Source: Bacteroidales bacterium UBA1794 (GTDB taxonomy: Bacteria > Bacteroidota > Bacteroidia > Bacteroidales > Bacteroidaceae). From it: 46,947 nucleotides of DNA. Both the position numbers and the translations under genes were made by a program. Location of the stretch: positions 1 to 46,947 of the forward strand of contig DCFW01000009.1 in assembly GCA_002315435.1 (NCBI GenBank), given 5' to 3'. Below, in pieces: positions 46,052-46,947 of this stretch (the first letter of the stretch is position 1; each line of letters starts with the position of its first letter). The notes under the pieces were generated by a model. The model was not told where the DNA came from. It made no database searches and saw only the letters and a program-made list of their open reading frames with translations.

Positions 46052-46516
46052 TTGCTTGTCAGTAACAACTGAAAAGAGAATTGAAGCCAGCAAACGCCCA
46101 GCGTTATACTGGCTTTTTTTATGCCCAAAAATTAATTAAACCTAAAGGACTATTATATCTTACACTATTCTTTTTTACGCTAAACTCCAGTGCACAAACA
46201 ACCATACAGTCACAAATCAGCAAGCCATTGCTAAAAAGGGAAATCCACTCTAAGGACAAAATGGATACTACGCTGTTCTAATAACTTATAAGACCATCTA
46301 CTATTAGGCTCAATATGCATTCTAAGAGCAAGAAAGAACTCTAGACTGTACATTTGTATTCTTAAAGGAGAACTTGTTATATACATCCATTATAAAGGCT
46401 TTTCATTAATATCTTAGGGGAGGTTTATCTGATAACAAAGGAAACGTACTTCTATTTCTACAAATCCCCTTACAATTCGTTGTCAAGTAAATATAAGTAT
46501 GTGTCACTCTTCCTAA
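46052..46516. other. Gene-poor stretch, possibly holding a decayed gene
   Basis: This 465-bp gap has a terminator at its start and no intact gene. At about 46139-46281 one frame reads a signal-peptide-like segment LLYLTLFFFTLNSSAQ and then stops. At about 46332-46412 and 46419-46488 other frames give short coding-like runs (for example GLSDNKGNVLLFLQIPLQF). Together these could be fragments of one decayed exported protein, but no family was recognised. Confidence 0.35.
46084..46120 (+). terminator. Terminator after the small lipoprotein gene
   Basis: AAGCCAG (46084-46090) pairs with CTGGCTT (46109-46115), with an inner stem AACGC/GCGTT around CCA, followed by a run of T. It lies 33 bases after the lipoprotein stop. 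Confidence 0.85.
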
Positions 46517-46849
46517 TTATTTTATGGTGTAATAATCAAAACCATATCCCAATATCAGTACTAAAATGATAGCTACAAGTGAAATTATTTTAATGGGTAC
46601 CTGATATTTTTGATTAGGCATAAAAGTAGCGAACATATTCATCAATACCACTAGCATAAAGCGCAATGTGTTATCTTTAGTCTGCGGAATAATAAATACA
46701 ATCATAACGAGTGCAAATAAGTCAAACGCAAGGATTGTTTCCGCATTATACGTATGTCTTTTTATTTTCAATTTCATTATTTTTCCTATTATTAGAAAGG
46801 CAAATATATTTAATAAATTTCCAACACGCATAAAAAATGATACCATCAT
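46517..46849 (-). CDS. Small hypothetical membrane protein
   Basis: The 110-residue protein has three or four hydrophobic segments: about 7-24, 38-56 (ILAFDLFALVMIVFIIP), 63-77 and 84-103 (IISLVAIILVLILGYGFDYY). There is no catalytic motif or recognised family. It appears to be a lone gene in an AT-rich area near the right edge. The start could be at 46849, or at the in-frame Met codon 2 or 7; no ribosome binding site settles it. Confidence 0.5.
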   Translation of the reverse strand: MMVSFFMRVGNLLNIFAFLIIGKIMKLKIKRHTYNAETILAFDLFALVMIVFIIPQTKDNTLRFMLVVLMNMFATFMPNQKYQVPIKIISLVAIILVLILGYGFDYYTIK

Positions 46850-46947
46850 TTTCTCTTATGTTACAAATTTCTTTTATAAAAAGTGTATTTCTAAATACTA
46901 TGGCTCATATTTTAATTAATAGAGGAAAAAAGTTGGGAAAACTTCTA

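Noticed and set aside
46900..46947. Possible gene start (MAHILINRGKKLGKLL) running off the right edge
   Set aside because: Only 16 codons are visible, with no promoter or ribosome site; it cannot be told from chance.

Overview
The window looks like chromosomal DNA of a gut or plant-polymer-degrading Bacteroidales bacterium (Bacteroides or a close relative). Evidence: promoters with the Bacteroides -7 box TAnnTTTG, weak ribosome binding sites, many secreted glycoside hydrolases, Bacteroidota-restricted families (DUF6377, DUF3822, DUF4834), and a two-subunit methylmalonyl-CoA mutase as used for propionate formation. No rRNA, tRNA, CRISPR array or intact mobile element was found.

Left third (1-22770), accessory glycan region. 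It begins with a decayed IS5-type transposase (about 246-710) and a membrane-anchored regulator-like DUF6377 protein. Three transcription units follow. (i) Minus strand: GH3 beta-glucosidase, a SusD-less TonB-dependent receptor with an odd plug, and a type-B carboxylesterase (8745 down to 2412). (ii) Minus strand: GH43 and GH42 (12014 down to 8989), closed by a perfect 22-bp-arm hairpin. (iii) Plus strand, divergent from (ii): GH2, CE12-type acetylesterase, GH28, a DUF4450-like protein, GH28 and GH106 (12198-22700), tightly packed or overlapping and closed by a strong hairpin. Units (ii) and (iii) together read as a set for dismantling rhamnogalacturonan-I: acetyl groups by CE12, galacturonosyl-rhamnose links by GH28, rhamnose by GH106, and galactose or arabinose side chains by GH2, GH42 and GH43. 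No SusC/SusD pair, polysaccharide lyase, GH105, hybrid two-component regulator or anti-sigma gene is present, so import and sensing must be encoded elsewhere or follow a different design.

Right two thirds (22777-46947), mostly core genes. In order: GNAT acetyltransferase; cardiolipin synthase, with several inverted repeats upstream; a RecD-like helicase; DUF3822-rsmD-aroA; a small acidic protein, thioredoxin and DNA polymerase III alpha; psd-pssA-DUF4834 (phosphatidylethanolamine synthesis); tadA; YraN-biotin ligase-free methionine sulfoxide reductase; a MATE transporter and a cytidylate-kinase-like protein; an AspT/YidE-type transporter; mutA-mutB; a small Ala/Ser-rich lipoprotein; a decayed-looking stretch; and a small membrane protein.

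Several starts were moved inward from the longest open frame to the position that fits the family (dnaE, psd, pssA, YraN, AspT-type transporter, mutA, RecD-like helicase, cytidylate-kinase-like, GNAT). The most interesting material is the SusCD-less pectin cluster, the GH3/receptor/esterase module, the two GH28 enzymes lacking the usual GHG histidine, the DUF6377 protein and the long inverted repeats. All functions are read from sequence by eye; no search was run.
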